Shown here one piece after another: positions 15,101-20,414 of a stretch of DNA of 35,193 nt. The position numbers were made by a program, and so were the translations under genes. The notes below the pieces were generated by a model that worked only from the letters and a program-made list of their open reading frames with translations, did no database searches and had not been told where the DNA came from. Location: IMG/VR virus record IMGVR_UViG_3300013099_000051, positions 1-35,193 of that record. One strand, given 5' to 3'. The stretch comes from a virus. Within the stretch, counting starts at the first letter, position 1; each line of letters begins with the position of its first letter.

Positions 15101-16934
15101 GTACCGAGAGCAGCAGAAGGCGATGTACCGACTGCACGACGGTGGCGAGACGATCAGACTCACCGACGAGACGCCAGACTTCAAGATGTGGCTCAACACT
15201 CACTACCCAGATATGACTGAGCACCAGCTGTCAATCATGCTCAACCGGATCGGTGCGTCAAGAACAAAGGTGAGCCCAACAAAGGACATCGTTGAGGTGA
15301 TAGACAAGAGAGGTCGAATGGTTCCGATCTCACTGGAGTGGATGACGAAAGCGATGCGTGAGCGCCTTCAGCATTCGTACATGCACGAGTACTGGTACGC
15401 GCAGACGAAGATAGCGAAGACCGGCAAGCAGAAGGGCAAAGAGGTTCTTGTCATCGTCAAGGACAAGGCTGTTCCGCTGGCATCTCGCAAGAAGGTTGTT
15501 GTCACCAAGAAGAGGATCAAGAAGAACTTTGAGCGGATCCTGAAGCAGGCTAGCGAGTACATCGGTGAGGATCTCGTTCCTGATTCACTGCCAGACAAGA
15601 GCTGGTTGTCGCGTAGGAGAGTGAAGCTGACTGGCGCAGCTGAGGACTCCAAGGAAACTATCAGCGCCCTCCGCAGAGCGTTCAAGACGCTCGACGAGAA
15701 CATGCTTCTTGCTCCGTACCGCTTTGAGCTCGATGAGATTCCACCCAACAAGGTGCGACTGTCCATGGCTCGCACACAGGACGAGGTTGTCTTGCTCAAG
15801 ATGGGCATGGCGTACGATCCTGACGGTCTGTTCGGCAAGGCGATGCGGGAGATGGGGTTCAATCCTGTCTCCAAGTACGCAGCCAAGGGAGACCAGGAGT
15901 TCTTTGCGGAGTCGGTACTTGCTGTGCTCACCGGCAGAGCCAGCGATGAGCTCACAGCAGTAGTCATTGATCTGTTGCCAGAGAATCAGAGCCTCAGGCG
16001 ACGTCATGAGATGCGGTTCTACCAGGCGTGGAACGGAGCATTCAAGGAGGTCGCATCCAACACTGGGATCTCTGTTGACCGCATCGTTGCGAACGCAGCC
16101 ATTCTCTCCGCAGGCATGGACGCCACGGTGAACCGTGCTGCTGGTGTTTGGATGGCGCAGATGGTGTCCGAGAATCACCTGTTCACGGCGGCAGAGGCGA
16201 AGGCGGTGCGCGCGTACTTCACTGATCAGATCGAGAAACGAACAAAGGACTTGAAACCCAACGGGAACAAGAAGACGTACGAGAAGAAACTCGCTGAGAT
16301 CGCCAAGTTCAAGAAGTACCGCGGCAAGGTCAAGGGTGGAATGCGCCTCGATGAGGCGATCACCAACGACATGGGAGCTCACATGCTCCAGGGCCTCACC
16401 AACACGGTGACTGAGCAGGTCATCATGCCTAACGGGGCCACGAGGAAGCTCTCTCTCACCGGTCGGTACGGCATGCCGCAGGTGGAGCGTGGGTACGCTG
16501 TTCTCACCGGCAATACATCTGTCAACGACGCACTAGGCGACACGAAGATCCGCTCGTTCTTCAACAACATCCTGGATCCGAAGGACTGGTACGCAGTCGG
16601 TGACGTGACCGTCGACTTCCACATGGCGAACATGGCTCTCTGGGTTCTCGGCATGCAGCTCCCGACAGCAAACTCTGACTCACCGAAGATCCTCGGAATG
16701 GCAGCGGGCCTGAGACCGATCGTTGGTGACGCACTACGTGAGTTGTTTGCCGACTCAGAATGGGGTACAATACTGGATGCAGACTCTCCCGCTGAGCTCC
16801 AAGAGCTCTTGTGGGAGATATGGAGACTCGGCTTTGAGAAGGAGAACGAATGGTGGGGAACAGTCCCGCAAGCGACGAAGGTACCGTACGATCGGCTGGT
16901 GGCCATGGGGTGGAAGCCTCCCCTGGAGAAGTAG
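9177..16934 (+). CDS. Giant MuF-type minor head protein with kinase-like, zincin-like and other domains
   Basis: The 2,585-residue product is one uninterrupted frame (ATG 9177, AGGGGG at 9165-9170). Residues about 190-265 are a MuF head-morphogenesis domain: Cys240 in DDEECAEADGKTW and the diagnostic HPNC (His260-Cys263). Residues about 270-740 are long helices. Residues 752-779 are a Gly/Thr/Ala linker with a 14-residue repeat. Residues about 1015-1155 look like a protein-kinase/HipA-like core: Lys1043 in FLIKP, DPNTGN (Asp1129-Asn1134) and SIDTE (Asp1148). Residues about 1560-1790 look like a zincin: HELSH (His1647-His1651) with downstream EFIAE (Glu1770/Glu1774). Residues about 1860-1990 hold a YFGYW...LYLDVTRVIDD module. 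The C-terminus (about 2290-2500) has IVANAAILSAG, KIRSFFNNILDP and VTVDFH. The MuF part should sit in the neck or head interior. The rest may enter the cell with the DNA. Only the MuF call is firm; other domains are motif-level inferences. Confidence 0.8.
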   Translation: MDFKAPGVEDERQSWLLTQIHEAQGTLDSKIAEANALPDSELSKASQISRLNAMKREVSTSFSGLDSSVQLWADDGITSLYEEGWFIAGRETGASMEFSLPHREALDVLSWDAYDDVGTKLQQYSAEFDRKIELQKMYQGMDPGDIALIQTKSREAIAQALLTGEADPKKVSKKLADDLWEDGVTIIDAGGNHWEMETYTRMLVRTKSANAYSSGTLNKYAEDGVSRVKVHDGVVDDEECAEADGKTWTIKYAMEHVIEHPNCRRAFSAKQGHGAVDNKAAEEQVVSIKADRRKNTWRDWAKAVRRAYRTGEFNVASTTAIYLTEKVADKTGISQPLVQFATKLTLGNFIKAGDAYFESLVDPVLYSIGLIDNIPQRAILMKAKYPSKIVDVITESIMAANFDAFGSVVHPKVKALTTILDKASESILGKGGYAYRADDFYRKVTQRDVIKMFGLLTGELKKINNFGVQVDAMYNGVIKGYITDGLKHYKNIQRTGKKFGVDIDLYRDYVDRALRELGVSEADYRRKKRALEQYLSGGVRRVQDPQVLQRLMDPMARQADVLTASVADARKQLDEIVKNLGWVTKTKSEITEIQARFFGRLPSIIDEEALKAAVNVRSSENIARTIADDIIDETTGTVVDINKYRRSVTGTAEVVDERTPSSVADFQAFVATKEAAEARETADRIDSLDDRLKALGKRAEENRRARLVEEGIYGDDGTVAKVLDLDEARLRRWFREAGEPEDPAPSWQLPQVATGTAAGTGTGFGMATGTAAGTGTGLRAVPPHAGTDITGGRKLTMGAAADAVDPFGNETILGPDDMDNVIRYMRGSLDDIDSTYSEEAIDDFVKYLKLIQDDGEEGALFAEIEQFIFTLKGPIDIQTGRPVALTKWETFEQVVEQLEGLKINRATGVAEVNGVPLVPNSPESTKFIWSMLAIEPEFWEKTGFWQDVIGFGSDTDMIFRHLPPQAESTYERGQQAARLWKNLMDELQTVSDGIGTSQVHFGNLRRSLDEIYGAANVSVIGDAGVNGEIFKVIDGDGRVFLIKPLTSGHGGEPYTITLSHGVSDFIGSKLDDIPISIETRVIPLSEQGEDYIAVMPYFVGDQISEAFDEITAEGMSRLNLFDRLVMEADPNTGNSMVNRANRRAVSIDTESSFALLTIGEVHPGIADRVVDYGFNGELPSIFRIKNIEDWVGGTEVYRRATNAPALTEIKLTLAEQDFLVPRARRFVSKGKDGFAGGVNVDGVNGGATIEWKGLPTLVRGDKASLIGGRATVRTGNFTTYMEVTHFATPKEAELLRDMLARNLDDELADVIRKRVGELSETSRSKFIDLWEPGGTLDEAIDSATAHLSGVFARRAEYLLDNNIVNTTGGITKHVADDGTVYEIGKKIDIVRTTEADQWNPMHGIVTDIFDDAQGRRQIVVANEMGQGHSTKQLEAIFGRRGTDQYHRGPRTEIYADEWSDAVTAERIETNTFVEAVQEKLDTKHVRRRTSDSPRDVDVHVYDAEGVPVGFRTENVQVHVDKPGRSGVRFRNETEETVVSWEQIIDSGKVDELVDAELAKMAPADRPMSVVVHFAPIRDSEGDIAFGYIRMDERQLHITVQSATQLPSSSGPVTGRTAISLARDADLDDVESLIDTLDWDGFTLVLRHELSHSMDSGREATQRSAIAKKVVQELLDEYPDVDSIGALDDLLMYTGGVDLIPKTYVPSRPDMSVLAQLVEYRVELVEDVINTQLVRESKEVLQATSSDGSMPSWMQKAYKGIREGDPDAHHEFIAEIYTRILGVGKGATAAEIDREVWSLFANKRAAKKLLSRSDIPLPKSWYPNSPEFVAWLQRYTDGEIIPRHRSTNTKFYHEEISGKKLAREISEALEAGAEEVGGTTHLTGFRPDTGFAVARSGSEEIVKLKLDVTPEMLEKALTKEIDKYLKANRKRFLAEDDWYFGYWLEPAKGADGEDIFELYLDVTRVIDDELDAAYFGYREQQKAMYRLHDGGETIRLTDETPDFKMWLNTHYPDMTEHQLSIMLNRIGASRTKVSPTKDIVEVIDKRGRMVPISLEWMTKAMRERLQHSYMHEYWYAQTKIAKTGKQKGKEVLVIVKDKAVPLASRKKVVVTKKRIKKNFERILKQASEYIGEDLVPDSLPDKSWLSRRRVKLTGAAEDSKETISALRRAFKTLDENMLLAPYRFELDEIPPNKVRLSMARTQDEVVLLKMGMAYDPDGLFGKAMREMGFNPVSKYAAKGDQEFFAESVLAVLTGRASDELTAVVIDLLPENQSLRRRHEMRFYQAWNGAFKEVASNTGISVDRIVANAAILSAGMDATVNRAAGVWMAQMVSENHLFTAAEAKAVRAYFTDQIEKRTKDLKPNGNKKTYEKKLAEIAKFKKYRGKVKGGMRLDEAITNDMGAHMLQGLTNTVTEQVIMPNGATRKLSLTGRYGMPQVERGYAVLTGNTSVNDALGDTKIRSFFNNILDPKDWYAVGDVTVDFHMANMALWVLGMQLPTANSDSPKILGMAAGLRPIVGDALRELFADSEWGTILDADSPAELQELLWEIWRLGFEKENEWWGTVPQATKVPYDRLVAMGWKPPLEK
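11431..11494 (+). repeat. 22-bp direct repeat encoding a Gly/Thr/Ala linker
   Basis: The same 22 bases occur at 11431-11452 and 11473-11494, a period of 42 bases or 14 codons. They encode two units of the form [VM]ATGTAAGTGTG[FL] inside the giant MuF protein. The composition marks a flexible linker separating the head-binding N-terminal part from the enzyme-like part. The repeat could expand or contract by slippage without breaking the frame. Confidence 0.85.
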
Positions 16935-17317
16935 ACCCCACCACTGGTGTTCCGATCGAGGATCTCATGGTGAGCGCCGCCACAGTCGGCACGCTCTACG
17001 ATCCAGCCACGGACGATCCGTCACAGCCTGAAGAGGTTGCAGACGTAGACCTTCAAGAGCGCGGTACGCCAGTCATGATGGGCCAACACAAGGTCAACTT
17101 CGACAGCGACAAGGAAGTGTCTGAGCTCGGCAAGGGGATCGCTGCGGCCATTCTCAATAAGGCTCGCAAGTTGGGAATGGAACCGAGCGGCAAGCGGACT
17201 GAGGGATCAGCAACAACGATCGTCAGCATCGGCGGTGTCGCTATTCCTGAGGAGCACGGCAACAGCCGTGAGGACGCTGACTCCTACCTGGAGAACCGAG
17301 CAAGGGAGAGTGGCTAA
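16850..17317 (+). CDS. Hypothetical protein in the head-tail connector region
   Basis: This encodes 155 residues if it starts at ATG 16850, which has AAGGAG (16839-16844) at 5 bases and overlaps the giant gene by 85 bases. ATG 16967 with GAGG nearby is a shorter, non-overlapping alternative giving 116 residues. The N-terminus is low-complexity and acidic. Residues about 80-110 form a helix (VSELGKGIAAAILNKARKLG). No known family is recognised. The stop overlaps the next start as TAATG, so it belongs to the structural operon. Confidence 0.6.
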   Translation: MVGNSPASDEGTVRSAGGHGVEASPGEVDPTTGVPIEDLMVSAATVGTLYDPATDDPSQPEEVADVDLQERGTPVMMGQHKVNFDSDKEVSELGKGIAAAILNKARKLGMEPSGKRTEGSATTIVSIGGVAIPEEHGNSREDADSYLENRARESG

Positions 17318-17553
17318 TGGCTGTTCCATTCCACGAGGGGATCCGTGTCGATGACGTCGACATCAGCTTCAAGGATCCGAACATCCGAGGCGCTACGGGC
17401 TCGATCATGCACGCCGGTACCGAGGCTGATCGCGAAGACTTTGAGCGCTGGCTCAAGGAGGGTGTGCCGTACGACGACGCACTCCAGAACCTGGCGAAGC
17501 GGATTGCTCGTCGCGCTCAGCGTTCTCTTGAGTCCACGCAGGAGGAGATGTGA
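17317..17553 (+). CDS. Small hypothetical protein, connector region
   Basis: This encodes 78 residues, with ATG 17317 sharing its A with the previous TAA and AAGGGAGAG at 17302-17310 upstream. It opens with a beta-like segment (GIRVDDVDISFKDP) and ends with a charged helix (ALQNLAKRIARRAQRSLE). No family is recognised. The next gene starts with GTG inside its stop (GTGA). Confidence 0.6.
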   Translation: MAVPFHEGIRVDDVDISFKDPNIRGATGSIMHAGTEADREDFERWLKEGVPYDDALQNLAKRIARRAQRSLESTQEEM

Positions 17554-17873
17554 GGACGTTCACGTTCATGCTCGCGCGTGACGACTACGGCGAGTTCATC
17601 AAGCGCCCGAACTTCGTGATCTCAAAGAGCATCTTCATCTACACGCAGCTGTCTCTTGACGGCGGCGGCTCACCGGCGTTCTATTGGGATCCAGGCGGCA
17701 CGTACCTCATGCTCGACAACTGGACCCAGCGTGAGCTTGACGCATTCGCTTCCTTCCACGCTGTTGCTGCGGTATCCTCGCTAGAGCTAACAGATGAGGA
17801 AGCAAGTGCCATCATCGCTCTCGCAGACAGCCGTACAGTCCGCAGTACAGCGGCGAAACCAATCCCAAGTTGA
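17550..17873 (+). CDS. Hypothetical protein, connector region
   Basis: This encodes 107 residues from GTG 17550 (GTGA overlap, GGAGGAG immediately upstream though closely spaced). ATG 17568 in frame would shorten it by six residues. It is mixed alpha/beta with an aromatic core (FIYTQLSLDGGG, AFYWDPGG, LMLDNWTQRELDAFASFH). No family is recognised. Its last 80 bases overlap the next gene in another frame. The position suggests a neck or head-completion role. Confidence 0.55.
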   Translation: MRTFTFMLARDDYGEFIKRPNFVISKSIFIYTQLSLDGGGSPAFYWDPGGTYLMLDNWTQRELDAFASFHAVAAVSSLELTDEEASAIIALADSRTVRSTAAKPIPS

Positions 17874-18150
17874 TGGTTGGGCCGGTGAGGAGACGGAACT
17901 ACTCGTCACCATCGACCCAGCAATCCCTGTCCGTGTGGAGTGGTCAGAAGGCGTAACTCCGCTTTGGGACATCTGGATCTTCAAGGAATCAGTTGACATC
18001 CAGATCGGTGATGTGCTGGTCGTGGAATCATTGGGGCTTGGGCTAACCGTCAATCGTGTGTCCACGTGGATGGGTCTCAAGGGCAAGTTCCACCATTACG
18101 AGATCATGACCGAAGAGCATGAGTGGACAGCCGAAGAGCTGCTCGCCTGA
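17794..18150 (+). CDS. Putative head-tail stopper
   Basis: This encodes 118 residues from ATG 17794, the only credible start because no in-frame alternative follows for some distance; the ribosome site is weak. The first 25 residues are polar (rich in Gln/Ser). The remainder is a compact beta-rich domain with WSEGVTPLWDIWIF, IQIGDVLVVES and a tail of acidic residues. That size and fold pattern, immediately before an HK97 gp10-like gene, match neck stopper proteins that plug the portal channel. The call is mainly by gene order. Confidence 0.5.
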   Translation: MRKQVPSSLSQTAVQSAVQRRNQSQVDGWAGEETELLVTIDPAIPVRVEWSEGVTPLWDIWIFKESVDIQIGDVLVVESLGLGLTVNRVSTWMGLKGKFHHYEIMTEEHEWTAEELLA

Positions 18151-18473
18151 TGGGACTCATCAACGTAGATGGGTTCCACCTCAAGCTCGATCGCAAGGCG
18201 ATTGAGAGCCTCGGTACTGGCGAGGACATGACTCAGTCTTTGTCTGTCATCGGACAGGTTGGTGAGGCAGCTGCCAAGGAACGTGTACCTGTCGACACCG
18301 GCAACCTCCGTCGATCGATCACCTATGAAGTGAACAGCGGTAGCAATCCATACGTGCGGATCGGGACGAACGTGCGGTACGGTATCTACCAAGAGCTCGG
18401 CACACGATTCCATCCAGCGCATCCGTATCTGCGGCCAGCGCTTGTGGACATTGCTGCGTATATGAAGGGTTGA
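18150..18473 (+). CDS. HK97 gp10-like tail-completion/neck protein
   Basis: This encodes 107 residues from ATG 18150, sharing its A with the previous TGA. The sequence shows the hallmark of the HK97 gp10 family: RVPVDTGNLRRSI (about residues 45-57), then GTNVRYGIYQELGT, then HPAHPYLRPAL near the C-terminus. Members join the connector to the tail tube. The neighbours (stopper before, tail terminator after) are exactly those expected. This is one of the firmer assignments in the connector block. Confidence 0.88.
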   Translation: MGLINVDGFHLKLDRKAIESLGTGEDMTQSLSVIGQVGEAAAKERVPVDTGNLRRSITYEVNSGSNPYVRIGTNVRYGIYQELGTRFHPAHPYLRPALVDIAAYMKG

Positions 18474-18475
18474 CG

Positions 18476-18943
18476 ATGACGATCAACATCACACCAGGCA
18501 AGCCATCGAGGATGCTTCCGTCGACTGTCGACATGGTGGTCGACTGGCTCAAGGCACTACCGAGCCTCCAAGCAATCATCGATCCTGGGTCTCGTATCTC
18601 CTCAACACTGCCGGTGGATGACGACAAGATCGTCTATCCGTGGCTCACCGTCGCTCGTGTGGTCGGCGTGCCTGTGCTGCCAGAGGCGGGTATTGATCGT
18701 GCGCGCATCACGTTCAACTCGTGGGGCGGCACGACGAGCTCAGGAGCTCCGTACTGGCCAGCGTCAGACCTGCTCATGAGGACTGTCGAGCACGAGCTGC
18801 GGCAGGTATTGTCTGTTCATGTGGTCGGCAAGGGACACATCGTGTCCGTGTCTGGCCTTGAAGGAATCCAACAGCTTCAAGATCCGGATACCAACGGAGC
18901 TCGATGGTGGATGGATGCAATCGTTGTCACACGAGGAGAGTGA
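18476..18943 (+). CDS. Tail terminator protein
   Basis: This encodes 155 residues from ATG 18476, with GAAGGG at 18464-18469 upstream; an in-frame TTG at 18470 overlaps the previous stop and is less likely. Size, mixed alpha/beta character and features such as VVDWLKALP near the N-terminus and YPWLTVARVVG followed by a beta-rich middle fit the tail terminator that caps the tube. It lies between the gp10-like gene and the major tail gene, the usual site. The C-terminus ends in a strand (ARWWMDAIVV). Confidence 0.7.
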   Translation: MTINITPGKPSRMLPSTVDMVVDWLKALPSLQAIIDPGSRISSTLPVDDDKIVYPWLTVARVVGVPVLPEAGIDRARITFNSWGGTTSSGAPYWPASDLLMRTVEHELRQVLSVHVVGKGHIVSVSGLEGIQQLQDPDTNGARWWMDAIVVTRGE

Positions 18944-18944
18944 T

Positions 18945-19175
18945 ATGAAGGTTCGACTGAACCCAGGAGGATGGATCTCCGAGTATCAGTACTCAGAGAA
19001 AGTCCGACTCACGAAGCAGTGGCAGACCGTCCCATCGAAGATGGGTAAGGCGATGCTACAGTTGCAATACAAGGGACGACCGATGGTGGAGTCCGACGAA
19101 GCTGAGGCTGGTGAGGCCGAGGTGGAGGATCCGGTAGCGGAGTCCGAAGACGCCGAACAGGAGGGTGAATCCTAA
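18945..19175 (+). CDS. Small acidic hypothetical protein
   Basis: This encodes 76 residues from ATG 18945, one base after the previous stop, with GAGGAG at 18933-18938. The first 45 residues are basic and possibly beta (VRLNPGGWISEYQYSEKVRL). The last 30 are almost all Glu, Ala, Asp and Ser. No family is recognised. Its TAA overlaps the major tail gene start (TAATG). It could be a small tail or connector factor. Confidence 0.6.
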   Translation: MKVRLNPGGWISEYQYSEKVRLTKQWQTVPSKMGKAMLQLQYKGRPMVESDEAEAGEAEVEDPVAESEDAEQEGES

Positions 19176-19795
19176 TGGCGAGAACTGAAGAGGCCGTAAT
19201 TATCGGCCCTGGATACATGTACATTGCGGCCTGGGCCGCTGGTGCGGCTGAGCCGTACACGCCGATCATCGGTGCGGACGACGTCACCACTGATCCAGCT
19301 GGCAACTGGGAAGATGTTGGCTACTCCGAAGACGGTTGGAACCTCGTCGCAGAGAATGAGTACGGCTTCTGGACCCCTGCCGAGTTGGTCGATCCGATCG
19401 CCACCGTCAAGGACTCCCAGACCCTCAAGTTCCGTGGAGTCGCTGCACAGTTCTCGCTTGAGAACCTCAAGATCGCACTCGGCGGTGGCACGATCACCAT
19501 CGAGACGCCTGGTACCCTCGGGTCCGCTGCTGCGATCCACAAGTATGTGCCACCGGCATCGACCGGCTTTGAGTACTTCTCAGTGCTCTTCCGTGTCTTG
19601 ACTGAGGGCATCAACGAAGAGTCCGGTGAGCAGAATGTCCGTGACTTCTACGTGCCGAAGTGCATCTCCATCGCTACGCTCGACGTAGCCCATACGAAGG
19701 GTGCGAACCCATCGATGGCAGCGTTGGAGCTTCAGGCTGTGAAGCCCGCAGGCGACATCTTTGAGACGTACGAGCAGGCACTGGCCGCCGCATGA
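19175..19795 (+). CDS. Major tail protein (tail tube)
   Basis: This encodes 206 residues from ATG 19175, with GGAGGG at 19160-19165. It is placed directly before the frameshifting tail assembly chaperones, the conserved position of the tube protein. It is largely beta with repeated strands (QTLKFRGVAAQFSLENLKIAL, read in short pieces) and ends with a helix (FETYEQALAAA). An interior segment, GTITIETPGT, and the aromatic stretch FEYFSVLFRVL fit the tube fold. The fold is that of the Hcp/gpV-type tube superfamily by inference. The start overlaps the preceding TAA. Confidence 0.8.
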   Translation: MARTEEAVIIGPGYMYIAAWAAGAAEPYTPIIGADDVTTDPAGNWEDVGYSEDGWNLVAENEYGFWTPAELVDPIATVKDSQTLKFRGVAAQFSLENLKIALGGGTITIETPGTLGSAAAIHKYVPPASTGFEYFSVLFRVLTEGINEESGEQNVRDFYVPKCISIATLDVAHTKGANPSMAALELQAVKPAGDIFETYEQALAAA

Positions 19796-20088
19796 GCGAC
19801 CAAATCTTCAAGGACTTCGACGCAGCTGCTGACGAAGAAGAGGAGATACGACTTGCCACGTTCGTGTACGGAGGTGAGACGTTTGAGGACGTCAACCTCA
19901 ACGTGCACGCTGGCAAGATGCTCCTCTGGATGCGCGGTGGTCAGTCGATCGAAGCTGTTCCTGAGATGCTCGTGCTCTTTCTCGGAGAAGACGAGTTCCT
20001 TCGTCTCTGCGAGATCGATGTCGATTGGTCGAGGCTTCAGAACCTCGTCAAGTGGCTCGCCAGTGAGCTGGGTGGTTCGGGAAACTGA
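19792..20088 (+). CDS. Tail assembly chaperone, short form (gpG-like)
   Basis: This encodes 98 residues, ATG overlapping the previous stop (ATGA). The product is acidic and helical and ends with LGGSGN just at a GGGAAAC heptamer. In siphoviruses the short (G) and long (GT) chaperones recruit tape measure and tube subunits. The long form is made by a -1 frameshift at the end of the short gene. Here the stop TGA (20086-20088) follows the heptamer directly, and the -1 frame continues open. The assignment rests on gene order and on the slippery site. Confidence 0.85.
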   Translation: MSDQIFKDFDAAADEEEEIRLATFVYGGETFEDVNLNVHAGKMLLWMRGGQSIEAVPEMLVLFLGEDEFLRLCEIDVDWSRLQNLVKWLASELGGSGN

Positions 20089-20129
20089 AGGAGTACTGGA
20101 GGTGGTTGGCCCGATACGGGTCGGCCACC
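20079..20129 (+). promoter_or_regulatory. Programmed -1 frameshift element: GGGAAAC slippery site and downstream hairpin
   Basis: The heptamer G GGA AAC lies at 20079-20085 in the correct phase of the chaperone frame, directly before its TGA. Bases 20101-20112 pair with 20118-20129 (12 bp, three G-U pairs, 5-base loop GATAC). The gap of 15 bases from the heptamer to the stem is longer than usual, so the hairpin's stimulatory role is an inference. An AAGGAG at 20088-20093 lies between them. Confidence 0.88.
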
Positions 20130-20414
20130 GTCCAGTGGAGCAATGTTGAGGCGCAGATGGCGTTCCATTTCAACCTAACGCTGCATGACATCTGGACAAT
20201 GTCGTGGCGCAGGTTTGTCGTACTCTTTGATGCGCTCTTCCCTCGTAAGTTGCAGGAGGACGCCACCGATAACTCCGGTGTTGGCCCCAACGACAATGGC
20301 GTGAAGAAGTTCGACGTCATCAAAGACTGGAATGAGCTTGTTGGTTCACAGGCAACCGCAGGGAAGCCGAAAGAGCTGCACCAGTACATGAAGGAGCAGG
20401 GCATTGGCCAATAA
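20085..20414 (+). CDS. Tail assembly chaperone, long-form extension made by -1 frameshift
   Basis: The long product is read as 19792-20085 joined to 20085-20414 (base 20085 is used twice), giving 98 + 109 = 207 residues. The extension starts LKEYWRWLARYGSA and includes WSNVEAQMAFHFNLT and SWRRFVVLFDALFP, then a polar, basic C-terminus (KPKELHQYMKEQG). An internal ATG at 20106 exists in this frame but has no good ribosome site, which favours frameshifting over independent initiation. The extension's 3' end overlaps the tape measure start by 11 bases. Confidence 0.85.
   Translation: MKEYWRWLARYGSATVQWSNVEAQMAFHFNLTLHDIWTMSWRRFVVLFDALFPRKLQEDATDNSGVGPNDNGVKKFDVIKDWNELVGSQATAGKPKELHQYMKEQGIGQ

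Noticed and set aside
17873-17950. Alternative start ATG 17873 for the stopper gene
   Set aside because: It is in a different frame from the stopper and would give no coherent product.
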